Source of the DNA: Streptomyces sp. ADI95-17
GTDB taxonomy: Bacteria; Actinomycetota; Actinomycetes; Streptomycetales; Streptomycetaceae
DNA length: 64,000 nucleotides
Direction of reading: 5' to 3'
Assembly (NCBI RefSeq): GCF_003846175.1
Contig: NZ_ML123050.1
Location: forward strand, 457,921-521,920
In this document: in pieces, positions 52,802 through 61,300 of the stretch
Numbering within the stretch: position 1 is the stretch's first letter
How the letters are laid out: each line of letters begins with the position of its first letter
Translations under genes and position numbers: made by a program
Notes under the pieces: generated by a model
The model's database searches: none
What the model saw: only the letters and a program-made list of their open reading frames with translations
Told to the model about the DNA's origin: nothing

Positions 52802-54190
52802 TCAGTCCGTGGCCGCGCCGTCATGGTCCTCGGACTGCTGCCGGGCGCGGCTGAACTCGCCGGTGCCGACCCGGGCGGCGAGGGTGTCGTCGGGGCCGGA
52901 GAGCAGGGAGCCGTAACCGGTGGCGGCCCACAGGCTGCGTTCGGCGGGCACCTCGAAGTAGGGAACGGTACGGCCCCGGTCCCGGACCGCGAGCACCTGC
53001 GGCGAGCGGCGGGCGCGCAGGGCCTGGGCGCAGTCCTCGCAGACCGCGACATCCACCCGCTCCCGGCGGCCGAGCGGGCGCCAGGTGGTCCGGCGGACGG
53101 CGGTGCCGTGCCGGGGGTCGAAGAAGCACAGCGGGAGCCCGGGGGCCGGGACCAGGGCGGAGCGTCCCTCGGCGACCAGGGCCAGCACTCCGACCAGGTC
53201 GGGGAGGCCCCGCGCCGCGTCCAGCACCCGGCCGGCCGCGTCGTAGGCGTCCAGAGCACGGCTCAGGCCCGGGGTGTCGGAGCCGTCGGCCTGTTCCACG
53301 GCCTCGCCCAGGGCGAGCAGTTCGGCGGCGGCCCGACGGCGCAGCCCGGCCTCGTCGGCGGCCTGGTCGGCGGCGAAGACGGCGTCGGGGAAGCTGAAGA
53401 CGGTGTGCCGGGGCGAGCGGCGACGGCGCAGCACGAAGGCGGCGCCGGCGACGGCGAGGACCAGCACCGCGACGACCGTGAGCAGGGTTGCCGAGCCGCC
53501 GCCGGAGGCGTGCTCCTCGTCCTTCGGCCGGGCCGAGTACTCCTTGTCGATCCTGGCGGTCTCGGCCTCGTAGACCGCGGTGCCGTTGCCGGCCTTGATC
53601 AGTTCCACGGCCTTGCCGACCCGGGCGGCAAGACCGGCGTCGTCGAGTTCCTTGAGGAAGCCGACGGCGGAGACGGCGTCGCGGGTCTGATGGGTGTCGG
53701 TCGGCCACTCGGTGCCGTTGAGCCACTTCCCGTACTCGTCGGTGGTGATCAGGATCAGCTTCTGCTCACCGAGCCGTTCCTTGACCACCGCGGCGAGGGT
53801 GCGGGCGTCGCCGTCGAAGGCGTCGCCCTTCTTCAGCGGGACCAGCACCACCTTGATCGGCAGGCCGGTCGCGGCGATCCGGTCGACCAGGGCCTGCTCC
53901 TGGGCCGGGTCGACCGCGGCCGCATAGGACGGGTCGACGTGGACTGGGTCCGTGGCCAGCGACTCGGCGATCGTCGCGGCGGTCGGTCCGGTACCCGCGG
54001 TCTCCGCCCGGGCGGGGGCGCCGGTGCCGAGCAGAGACGTGCAGGCCAGCAGCAGCGCGGTCAGCAGTCCGGCGGCGCGGCCCCGGGAACCGCCGGCCGG
54101 GCGGCAACCGGTCGGCCGGCCACTGCTCAGGTGGTCGTTGGTCGGCCGGTCGCCGGCCGGGCGGTGACTGGTCGGTCGGTCACTGGACAC
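52802..54190 (-). CDS. Membrane protein with one TPM-like extracytoplasmic domain (protein B)
   Basis: 462 residues. The N-terminal arm (T-S-H-R-P-A-G-D-R-P repeats) leads into a signal helix, LLTALLLACTSLLG, and ARA-E cleavage-like site. Residues about 80-190 form a domain DPVHVDPSYAAAVDPAQEQA, IKVVLVPLKKGDAFDGD, LILITTDEYG that resembles the repeated domain of the upstream gene. A TM helix (LLTVVAVLVLAVAGAAFVL) follows at about 235, then a cytoplasmic part with a C-E-D-C pair. GTG 54190 overlaps the upstream stop by 11 nt, so the two proteins are co-translated. Confidence 0.72.
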   Translation of the reverse strand: MSSDRPTSHRPAGDRPTNDHLSSGRPTGCRPAGGSRGRAAGLLTALLLACTSLLGTGAPARAETAGTGPTAATIAESLATDPVHVDPSYAAAVDPAQEQALVDRIAATGLPIKVVLVPLKKGDAFDGDARTLAAVVKERLGEQKLILITTDEYGKWLNGTEWPTDTHQTRDAVSAVGFLKELDDAGLAARVGKAVELIKAGNGTAVYEAETARIDKEYSARPKDEEHASGGGSATLLTVVAVLVLAVAGAAFVLRRRRSPRHTVFSFPDAVFAADQAADEAGLRRRAAAELLALGEAVEQADGSDTPGLSRALDAYDAAGRVLDAARGLPDLVGVLALVAEGRSALVPAPGLPLCFFDPRHGTAVRRTTWRPLGRRERVDVAVCEDCAQALRARRSPQVLAVRDRGRTVPYFEVPAERSLWAATGYGSLLSGPDDTLAARVGTGEFSRARQQSEDHDGAATD

Positions 54191-56462
54191 TGGCGGACTC
54201 CCTGGCCCTGAGGATGAGTGCTTCGAGCCCTTCACGGGCGGCCGGCAGGACCTGCCCGGCCTCGTCCCAGGCGGTCCGGGAACGGCTGTCCGCCCCAGGC
54301 AGGCCCAGCAGCCGTTCAGCGGCTTCCCGTTCGCGGGCGGCCCGGTCGGCGGTGCTGCGGTTGGCGCCGCTGCCGCGGAGGGCGTGGTGGCAGGCGGGAC
54401 ACAGCCGTGCGGACCTGGGGCCGATGCCGGTGCCGGCGAGCCATCCAGGGACCTTGCCACCGGTGGCCTCGCCGTGCAGCGGGTTGAGCCGGCAGAGGCT
54501 GGGTTCGAGTTGTCCCTGGAGGGCGGCGAGCCCGGCCCGGGCGAGCACCGCGACGGCGGCCAGGTTGCCCGCCTGCGTGATTGCGTCCGGGTGCTCGTCA
54601 CCGGAGTCGGCCAGCAGTCCGGCGGCGTCCAGGCAGTCCCAGGCGCGGGCGCGGCCGGGCGCGTCCTGGTCGGCGGCGGCCAGCCGACCGGTGAGTTCGC
54701 GGACGTCGGCGGTGGCCCAGGAGCGCAGTTGCCGGACGGACGGCAGCGCTGTGGTGTGCCGGGGCCCGGAGCGCTGCGGCGGCGAGGGGTCGGCCGCGTG
54801 CTCGCGGCGGGAACGCAGCACGGCCCGGGCGATGGCGATCACCAGCCAGGCGATCAGCAGCAGCACGCCCAGCAGCATCGTGCCGAGCATGATCCCGGGG
54901 CCGAAGTCGCTGCTGAACAGGCCGGGCAGCCGGTTGTCATGGAGCGGGGGCAGCTCGGTGTCCTGGGTCGCCGAGTCGTAGCCCTTCTCCGGCCGGGCGG
55001 CGGCGACGGCGTCCAGGGTCCGTTCCAGGCGCGGCACCACCCGCAGGTCGCCGTCCCTGCGGTACTCCGGGTAGCGGACGCCGGACGGCAGACGCATGAA
55101 GCGGCGGGAGGAGTCCTGGTCGGTACCGAAGGTCTCCAGGTCGATCCGGCCGGACACCGGATCGATCAGCACGTAGACGCCGTTCTGGCCGGTGCGTTGG
55201 TGGACCCGGGCGAGCAGGGTGCTGCTGTCGCCGCCGCTCTCGTCGTCGCTGCCGGTCGTCGTGGCCAGTACGTGCACCGGGCCCTTGGGGGCGAGTCCGG
55301 CGATCCGCTGCCGGATCGTGGGGAGGTCGGCGGCGGTCAGCACGTACGCGGTGGACGGGTCCTGGTAGATCGGTCCGGCGGCGAGCCCGGCGGCGACTTC
55401 CTCCACCCGGGCGTTCAGGTCGTCCTGGGTGACATCGAGATACGGGCTGTCGACGGTCTGCGGGAAGACGGTGGGCGCGGCCAGCACCACGGCGACCGCG
55501 GCGGCCACCGCGGCCACCACCGTCACGGGAAGCACACCGCGTCGGCGGGAGGCGGGCCAAGTGGCGCGGGCCGGAGCCTTCGACTTCGCAGCGGCCGTGC
55601 CGGAGCCCTTGCCCGTTCCCGTACCGGAACCCGTGCCCGATCCCTTGCCGGAACCTTTTTCCAGGCGGACGGCCGGGGCCTGCGAGACGGCTTCCTTCTT
55701 CGTGCCGGTCGGCTGCGACCGGTCGGAGCGGCGGCGGGAGAGCCGGATGCCAAGGGCCAGGACCAGACCGGGGATCACCACCACGGCCAGGCCGAGCAGC
55801 AGGTTCTGGTTCTGCCGGTCGGTGGAGCTGATGTACAGGTCGGGCTTGCCGTCCTCGTGGTAGCGGTCGTACAGCTCGTCGGCCCTGGCGGCGGCCCGGT
55901 CGTGTCCGGAGGCGATCGCGTCGGCGAAGGACTCGAACGCGGCGAGCGGGCCGGCCCCGTACGGGGTGCCGTACAGGGCGATGCGGCCGGCCTCCTCGAC
56001 CGGGACGTCGACGCCGAACGCGGAGGCGGTGATGCTGCTGTGGTCGCTGATCAGCACATACAGCCCGTCCTCACCGAGCCGGTCGTGCACCAGGCCGAGC
56101 AGCGTGGCGTCCCCCGCGGGCAGCGCCAGCACGTAGGTGGGCACGCCTGTGCGCTCGGCGAGGGCGGCGATGTCCGGGGCGAGCGAGCGGGGCAGTCCGC
56201 GTGGACGGTCGGCCGAGACGTAGACCGGGTTCCGGCGCAGTTCCGCGGCCAGGCGCTCGGACTGGGTCTCGCCGTCGGCGGGCCGGCCGTTCGGTGTGGC
56301 GGTGGCGGTCGCCCTGGGCGTTGCCGTGGCGCTCGGCACGGTGCCCGGTTCGGCCGCGACGGCCGTTCCGGCGCTGCCGAGCAGCACGAGCGCCGCGAGT
56401 GCCGTGCCCGCCCGGGCCCCGAACGTCCCGCTCCGCCTCCATATCCCTGACAGCGTCCGCAT
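54180..56462 (-). CDS. Membrane protein with two TPM-like extracytoplasmic domains (protein A)
   Basis: 760 residues. Signal helix (18-36, ending AVAAEPG); domain 1 at about 70-200 (RNPVYVSADRPRGLPRSLAP, VPTYVLALPAGDATLLG, GLYVLISDHSS); TM helix near 222-242; a Lys/Gly/Ser/Thr linker; TM helix near 310-330; domain 2 at 345-480 (AGPIYQDPSTAYVLTAADLP, VHVLATTTGSDDES, NGVYVLIDPVSG); TM helix near 545-567; and a cytoplasmic C-terminus with LCPACHHAL. The two domains look like tandem copies. TPM domains occur in membrane stress or repair proteins, so an envelope role is possible (inference). Confidence 0.75.
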   Translation of the reverse strand: MRTLSGIWRRSGTFGARAGTALAALVLLGSAGTAVAAEPGTVPSATATPRATATATPNGRPADGETQSERLAAELRRNPVYVSADRPRGLPRSLAPDIAALAERTGVPTYVLALPAGDATLLGLVHDRLGEDGLYVLISDHSSITASAFGVDVPVEEAGRIALYGTPYGAGPLAAFESFADAIASGHDRAAARADELYDRYHEDGKPDLYISSTDRQNQNLLLGLAVVVIPGLVLALGIRLSRRRSDRSQPTGTKKEAVSQAPAVRLEKGSGKGSGTGSGTGTGKGSGTAAAKSKAPARATWPASRRRGVLPVTVVAAVAAAVAVVLAAPTVFPQTVDSPYLDVTQDDLNARVEEVAAGLAAGPIYQDPSTAYVLTAADLPTIRQRIAGLAPKGPVHVLATTTGSDDESGGDSSTLLARVHQRTGQNGVYVLIDPVSGRIDLETFGTDQDSSRRFMRLPSGVRYPEYRRDGDLRVVPRLERTLDAVAAARPEKGYDSATQDTELPPLHDNRLPGLFSSDFGPGIMLGTMLLGVLLLIAWLVIAIARAVLRSRREHAADPSPPQRSGPRHTTALPSVRQLRSWATADVRELTGRLAAADQDAPGRARAWDCLDAAGLLADSGDEHPDAITQAGNLAAVAVLARAGLAALQGQLEPSLCRLNPLHGEATGGKVPGWLAGTGIGPRSARLCPACHHALRGSGANRSTADRAAREREAAERLLGLPGADSRSRTAWDEAGQVLPAAREGLEALILRARESASVQ

Positions 56463-56696
56463 CGGTGCCTCCCCCTGGTTCGGCCGGTCACTCTACCGGC
56501 GCCGGGTTCCGGTGCGTACGGATACCTCCTGGTCCGGGCGGCGCGGGGCGGTCGGACCGGCGGCGGCAGGGGACGGGACGGCCCGGCGAAGACGGCGTGC
56601 CGGGGCCCGGCGCCTCGGCCCTCGCCTCCCGTCCCCCTCTTCACCCCGGTCCGTCATCGGAGCCCGGCGGCAGGCGAGGTGCCGTCGCCGGCCGCC

Positions 56697-58271
56697 TCAA
56701 CGAGTGGCGTCGGACGGCACCGAAGGCAGGTACCGCGGTGGCCGCCAGGCGTCCAGCCGCTGTTCCACCGCCGCCCCCAGCGACAGCAGCTCGGCGTCCT
56801 GGCGGTCGCCGGCCATCAGGAGCAGGCCGACCGGCAACTCGCCGACGAACCCGGCGGGCACCGACAACGAGGGGTACCCGGCGACGGCGGCCGGGGTGGA
56901 GGACGGGATCACGTCGTTGTCGCCCCGGGCGCAGTCGGTCGTCCAGGCGGGCGGGTTCGCCGGGGAGGCGATGGCGTCCAGGTCATGGGCGGCCATGGTC
57001 TCGTCGATGGAGCGCCGGGACAGGTCCTTCAGCTCGGCGCGTGCGGCCCGGTGGCCCGGGTCCGTGGTCGGCGGCGCGACCAGGGCCTGCTCGAACAGCT
57101 CCTGACCGGCGAAGCAGGTCCGCTCGGCCGGGTGCGTGCGGTTGAACCCGACCAGCTGGGTGAGGTCGCGAGGCCCGTTACGGGTGGCCAGATAGGCGTC
57201 GATGTCCCGGTGGAACTCGCTCAGCAGCACTGGGAACTCCAGTTCCGCGAGCCTGTCCTGGTACGGCGGAGTCACCTCGACGACCTCGGCCCCGGCGGCA
57301 CGCAGTCGCGCCGCGGTCCGGGTCATCAGCGCGTCCGTCCCGGTGCCGAGGGAGGGGAGCCGCCACAGCCCGATCCTCTTGCCGCGCAGGCCGCCGGGGC
57401 GCGTGGCCGCGTCCGTGAGGCCGAGGGTGCGCGCGGCATCGCCGCCGCTGAGCACCGAGAGGGTGATCGCGGTGTCGATGACGTTGCGCGCCATGGGCCC
57501 TGCCGTGTCCTGCTCGGCGGAGATCGGGACGACTCCCGACTGGCTGACCAGTCCGAGGCTGGGCTTGTGGCCGACGACCCCGTTCATCCCGGCCGGGCAC
57601 ACGATGGAGCCGTCCGTCTCGGTACCGATCGCCACCTGCGCCAACGACGCGGCGAGCGCGGCGGCCGAACCGGAGGACGATCCGCACGGATTCCGGTCCA
57701 GGACGTACGGGTTGTTCGTCTGCCCGCCCACCGCCGACCAGCCCGACGTCGGTTTCGCCGCGCGGAAGTTGGCCCATTCGGACAGGTTGGTCTTGCCGAG
57801 GATCACCGCGCCTGCCGCGCGCAGCCTTCCGACCAGGTCCGCGTCCGTGTCCGGTGGACTCCCGGCCAGCGCCGTCGACCCGGCCGTAGTCGGCATGTCG
57901 CGGGTGTTCACGTTGTCCTTCAGCAGGACGGGGATGCCGTCGAGCGGACCGCGAACCTTCCCGAGGCGGTGCCTGACGTCGCTGGCGGCCGCTTGGCGCA
58001 GGGCCGTCGGGCTGGTGCGCAGCACCGCGTGGATCTTCGGATCGACGGCCTTGATCCGCCGGAGGTACGACAGGGTCAGCTCCGACGAGGTCAGGGCGCC
58101 ACGCTCCATGCGTTCCTGCAGCTCGGGAATCGTCACCGTGTCCAGGTCCGCTCCGCGCAGGAGCGTCGGCCCGGAGCCGGCGGCCACCGCGGGCTGCCCC
58201 GGCACACCCGTCGCCGGCAGGGGTGCCACGGCCAGGGCCGCGGTCAGGGCCGCAATGCTTCGCTTCTTCAT
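56697..58271 (-). CDS. Secreted amidase (amidase signature family)
   Basis: 524 residues. A Sec signal peptide (MKKRSIAALTAALAVAPLPA, then residues through AVAAG). The catalytic triad of the family is present: Lys in VLLKDNVNT (about 117), cis-Ser in NPCGSSSGSAAA (about 194) and nucleophile Ser in GTETDGSIVCPA (about 218). It hydrolyses an amide outside the cell; the substrate is unknown. ATG 58271 opens the signal peptide. It lies 89 nt downstream of the PKS stop on the same strand and may be co-transcribed with it. Confidence 0.92.
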   Translation of the reverse strand: MKKRSIAALTAALAVAPLPATGVPGQPAVAAGSGPTLLRGADLDTVTIPELQERMERGALTSSELTLSYLRRIKAVDPKIHAVLRTSPTALRQAAASDVRHRLGKVRGPLDGIPVLLKDNVNTRDMPTTAGSTALAGSPPDTDADLVGRLRAAGAVILGKTNLSEWANFRAAKPTSGWSAVGGQTNNPYVLDRNPCGSSSGSAAALAASLAQVAIGTETDGSIVCPAGMNGVVGHKPSLGLVSQSGVVPISAEQDTAGPMARNVIDTAITLSVLSGGDAARTLGLTDAATRPGGLRGKRIGLWRLPSLGTGTDALMTRTAARLRAAGAEVVEVTPPYQDRLAELEFPVLLSEFHRDIDAYLATRNGPRDLTQLVGFNRTHPAERTCFAGQELFEQALVAPPTTDPGHRAARAELKDLSRRSIDETMAAHDLDAIASPANPPAWTTDCARGDNDVIPSSTPAAVAGYPSLSVPAGFVGELPVGLLLMAGDRQDAELLSLGAAVEQRLDAWRPPRYLPSVPSDATR

Positions 58272-58359
58272 GGGAACAGCCCATTCCAGGAGGATCCGCG
58301 GGCGCAAGAGACTTCTGCGCCTCCTTTCGCCCCGCACCCGCGCCCCGGCCGGGATGTCC

Positions 58360-61300
58360 TCAGACCAGGCCGCCGAGCCAGCGGTGGACGGCGAGTGCGG
58401 TGGTACGGGCATGCTCCTCCAGCATGGTGAAGTGGTCCCCGGGCACGGTGATCCCGGCGTGCGGCAGGAGCCAGTCCGGGGCGGGTTCGGTGCCCGGCAG
58501 CGAGTCCTGGGCCCGTACGTACAGGGTGGGGCAGGCGAGTGGCGCGGGTTTCCAGCCCTTGAAGAGCTCGAAGTATCCGGCCATGGCGGTGAGCCGGCCG
58601 GTGTCGTCCGAGGTGAACTCCGCCGCCCGGCGCAGCATGTCCGACGTCATCGCGGAGAGCGCCTCGTCCCGGTCGTCGTGACCGGGTGGATAGGTGTCCA
58701 CCAGGACGACGGCCACCGGGGCGGCGCCCTCGGCCTCCAGACGCTCGGCCACGGCATGGGCCACCCAGCCACCGGCCGACCGCCCCAGCAGTACCGCAGG
58801 GCCTTCGCCCGCGGCTGCGCGTACGGCCGCGGCCTGGGCGGTGACGAGGGCGTCCAGCGAGGCGGGCAGAGCCTCGCGGGACTCGAACCCCGGGTGCCGC
58901 ACCGCGGAGACCGGCCGCAGTCCTCGTAGCCCGGCACCGAAGCGTGCGTACTCCTGCGGTCCGGACAGTGCGCTGAGCGCGGGGGTGCAGACGAGCCGGG
59001 CCCCCGCGCCGCCCGCCGCGAGCACGACGGGTTCGTGCGCGGCGCCGGGCGCCCCGGTCCTGTCGAAGACCGGGCGGAGGCGGGCGGCGACGGTGAGGAG
59101 CACCATGCCGTCCCAGCTCCGTCCCCGGGCGCATGCGGTACGGAAGAGCGCACCCAGGGAGTCCGGGGCTCCCTGGGCGTGCGGTGTGCCGGCGGTCCGC
59201 GCCCGGGCGTTCGGCGGTGCGCCCCCCTCCCCACCGGCGGTGTCGGGCCGTGCCGGGGCGTCGGGCGCGGCGCCCGCAGGAGGTGCGTCGGCGGCATGGC
59301 GGCGGGTCAGTTCGGTGGCGAGCGCGCGCGGTGTCGGGAAGTCGAACAGCAGCGTGGACGGCAGTGCCAGCCCCGTCGATGCCGCGAGTTCGTTGCGCAG
59401 ATCGACCGCGGCCAGGGAGTCCAGTCCCAGGTCCGCCAGCAGGGCGTCCTCGTCGATCTCGCTCGCCTCGTCCCCGTGGCCCAGGACGCGGGCCGCCAGG
59501 GTCCGGACCCTGGCGAGCAGCGCCTCGCCCCGCTCGCCGGGGGCGGCAGCCATCGGCGCCCGGCCGGGCCGGTCCCCGCTCCCGTCACCCGCGTCGGCGG
59601 CAGGCATCGGGGGCCGGTTCGCAGCCGGGTCACCGGCGCGGAGAGCGGCCGGGGCGAGGCGGGCCGCCACCACCACGGGTTCGTCACCGGCCACGGCGGC
59701 GTCGAAGAGGACCAGGCCCTCCTCGGGCCCGAGCGGGCCGAACCCGGAGCGGGCCATCCGCCGCCGGTCCGCGTCGCCGAGGTGCGCCATCATGCCGTCG
59801 TCCTGCTGCCAGGGACCCCAGGCGATCGACGTACCGGGCAGGCCGAGCCGGGCGCGGTGTTGTGCCAGGGCGTCCAGTACGCAGTTGGCGGCGGCGTAGT
59901 TGGCCTGGCCGGCGGAGCCGAAGGTACCCGCGATCGAGGAGAACAGCGCGAACACGGCCAGGTCGTGTCCCCCGGTCAGTTCGTGCAAGGTGAGAGCGGC
60001 GTCCGCCTTGGGGCGCAGCACCCGCCTCAGACGGTCGGGGGTGAGTGCCGCGACGACACCGTCGTCCAGCACCCCCGCGCTGTGCACCACACCGGTCAGC
60101 GGGTGGGCGGCCGGTACGGCGTCGAGCAGGGCGGCGAGCGCGGTCCGGTCCGCGATGTCGCAGGCGTGAGCGGCCACCTCGGCGCCCGCCGCACGCAGTT
60201 CCGCGACCAGTTCCCGGGCCCCCGGTGCGTCCGGTCCGCGCCGGCCGGCGAGCAGCAGATGCCGGACGCCGTGGGCGGCGACCAGGTGCCGTGCCACCAG
60301 CTTGCCCAGGGAACCTGTGCCGCCGGTGACCAGGACGGTGCCCTCCGGGTCGAGGGGACGCCGCTTCTGGGGCTCCGGTGCCGTCCCGGCCAGTGGCGTC
60401 AGCTTCGGCGCGTATGCCGTCCCTCGGCGTACGGCTGTCTCCGGCACCGGGGCGGCCAGCAGGGCGGGCAGGGCGTTCCAGGAGTCCGGGTGGTCGTCCA
60501 CGTCGATCAGGGCGAAGCGGCCGGGGTTCTCGCGCAGGGCCGAGCGGACCAGGCCCCACACCGGTGCGTGCGACGGTACGGACGACGCTTCGCCGGATCG
60601 GCCGTCATTCCCGTGACCGTCGCCGGCCGGGGTGACGGCGCCGGACGTCACGAGAACGAGACGGGAGCGGGACAGGTGCGGTCGGGCGAGCCACTCCTGC
60701 ACGAGTCCCAGCGTCCAGTCCGCTGCCCGCAGCAACTCGGCGGCCTGGTCCTGCGCGTCGCCGGTCGCGGCGGGCGGCGTCGGGCACGGGGCCACTACGA
60801 CGGTCGACGACGCGTCGCACGCCGCCGCTCCGGCGTACACCGGGACACCGGATCCCAGCGCCGCGAGGGCGTCCACCGGCCGTGTGCCCGCCGTGCCCAG
60901 AACTCCCCAGCGGGGCATCGCCACGGGGACGGGCGGTTCGGTCAGCGGTACCCAGTCCGTCCGGTGGAGAGCACCGGCGGCCGCGTCCGCCGTCGCCGAT
61001 CCGGTGCGCGGCAGGGGCCGGAGAGTCAGCGAACGGATCGTCGCCACCGGTGAGCCCGTCCCGTCGGTCAGCTCCACTCCGGCCTGCCCGTCGGCCCCGG
61101 GTGTCGTCCGTACCCGCAAGCGCTGGACGCGGGCGCTGTGCACACGAACCCCGCTGAAGGCGAACGGCAGGGACAACCCGCTGGCTTCCGGACCGGCCGT
61201 CCCGGAACCGTTCGTGACGATGCTGTCCAGGGCCAGGGCGTGCAGCGCCGCATCGAGCAGCGCGGGATGCAGGACGAATCCCGGGCCGTCCGCCTCCTGC

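Noticed and set aside
54384..56450. 688-codon plus-strand frame opposite protein A
   Set aside because: Composition-biased shadow of the membrane-protein gene; no signal or domain.
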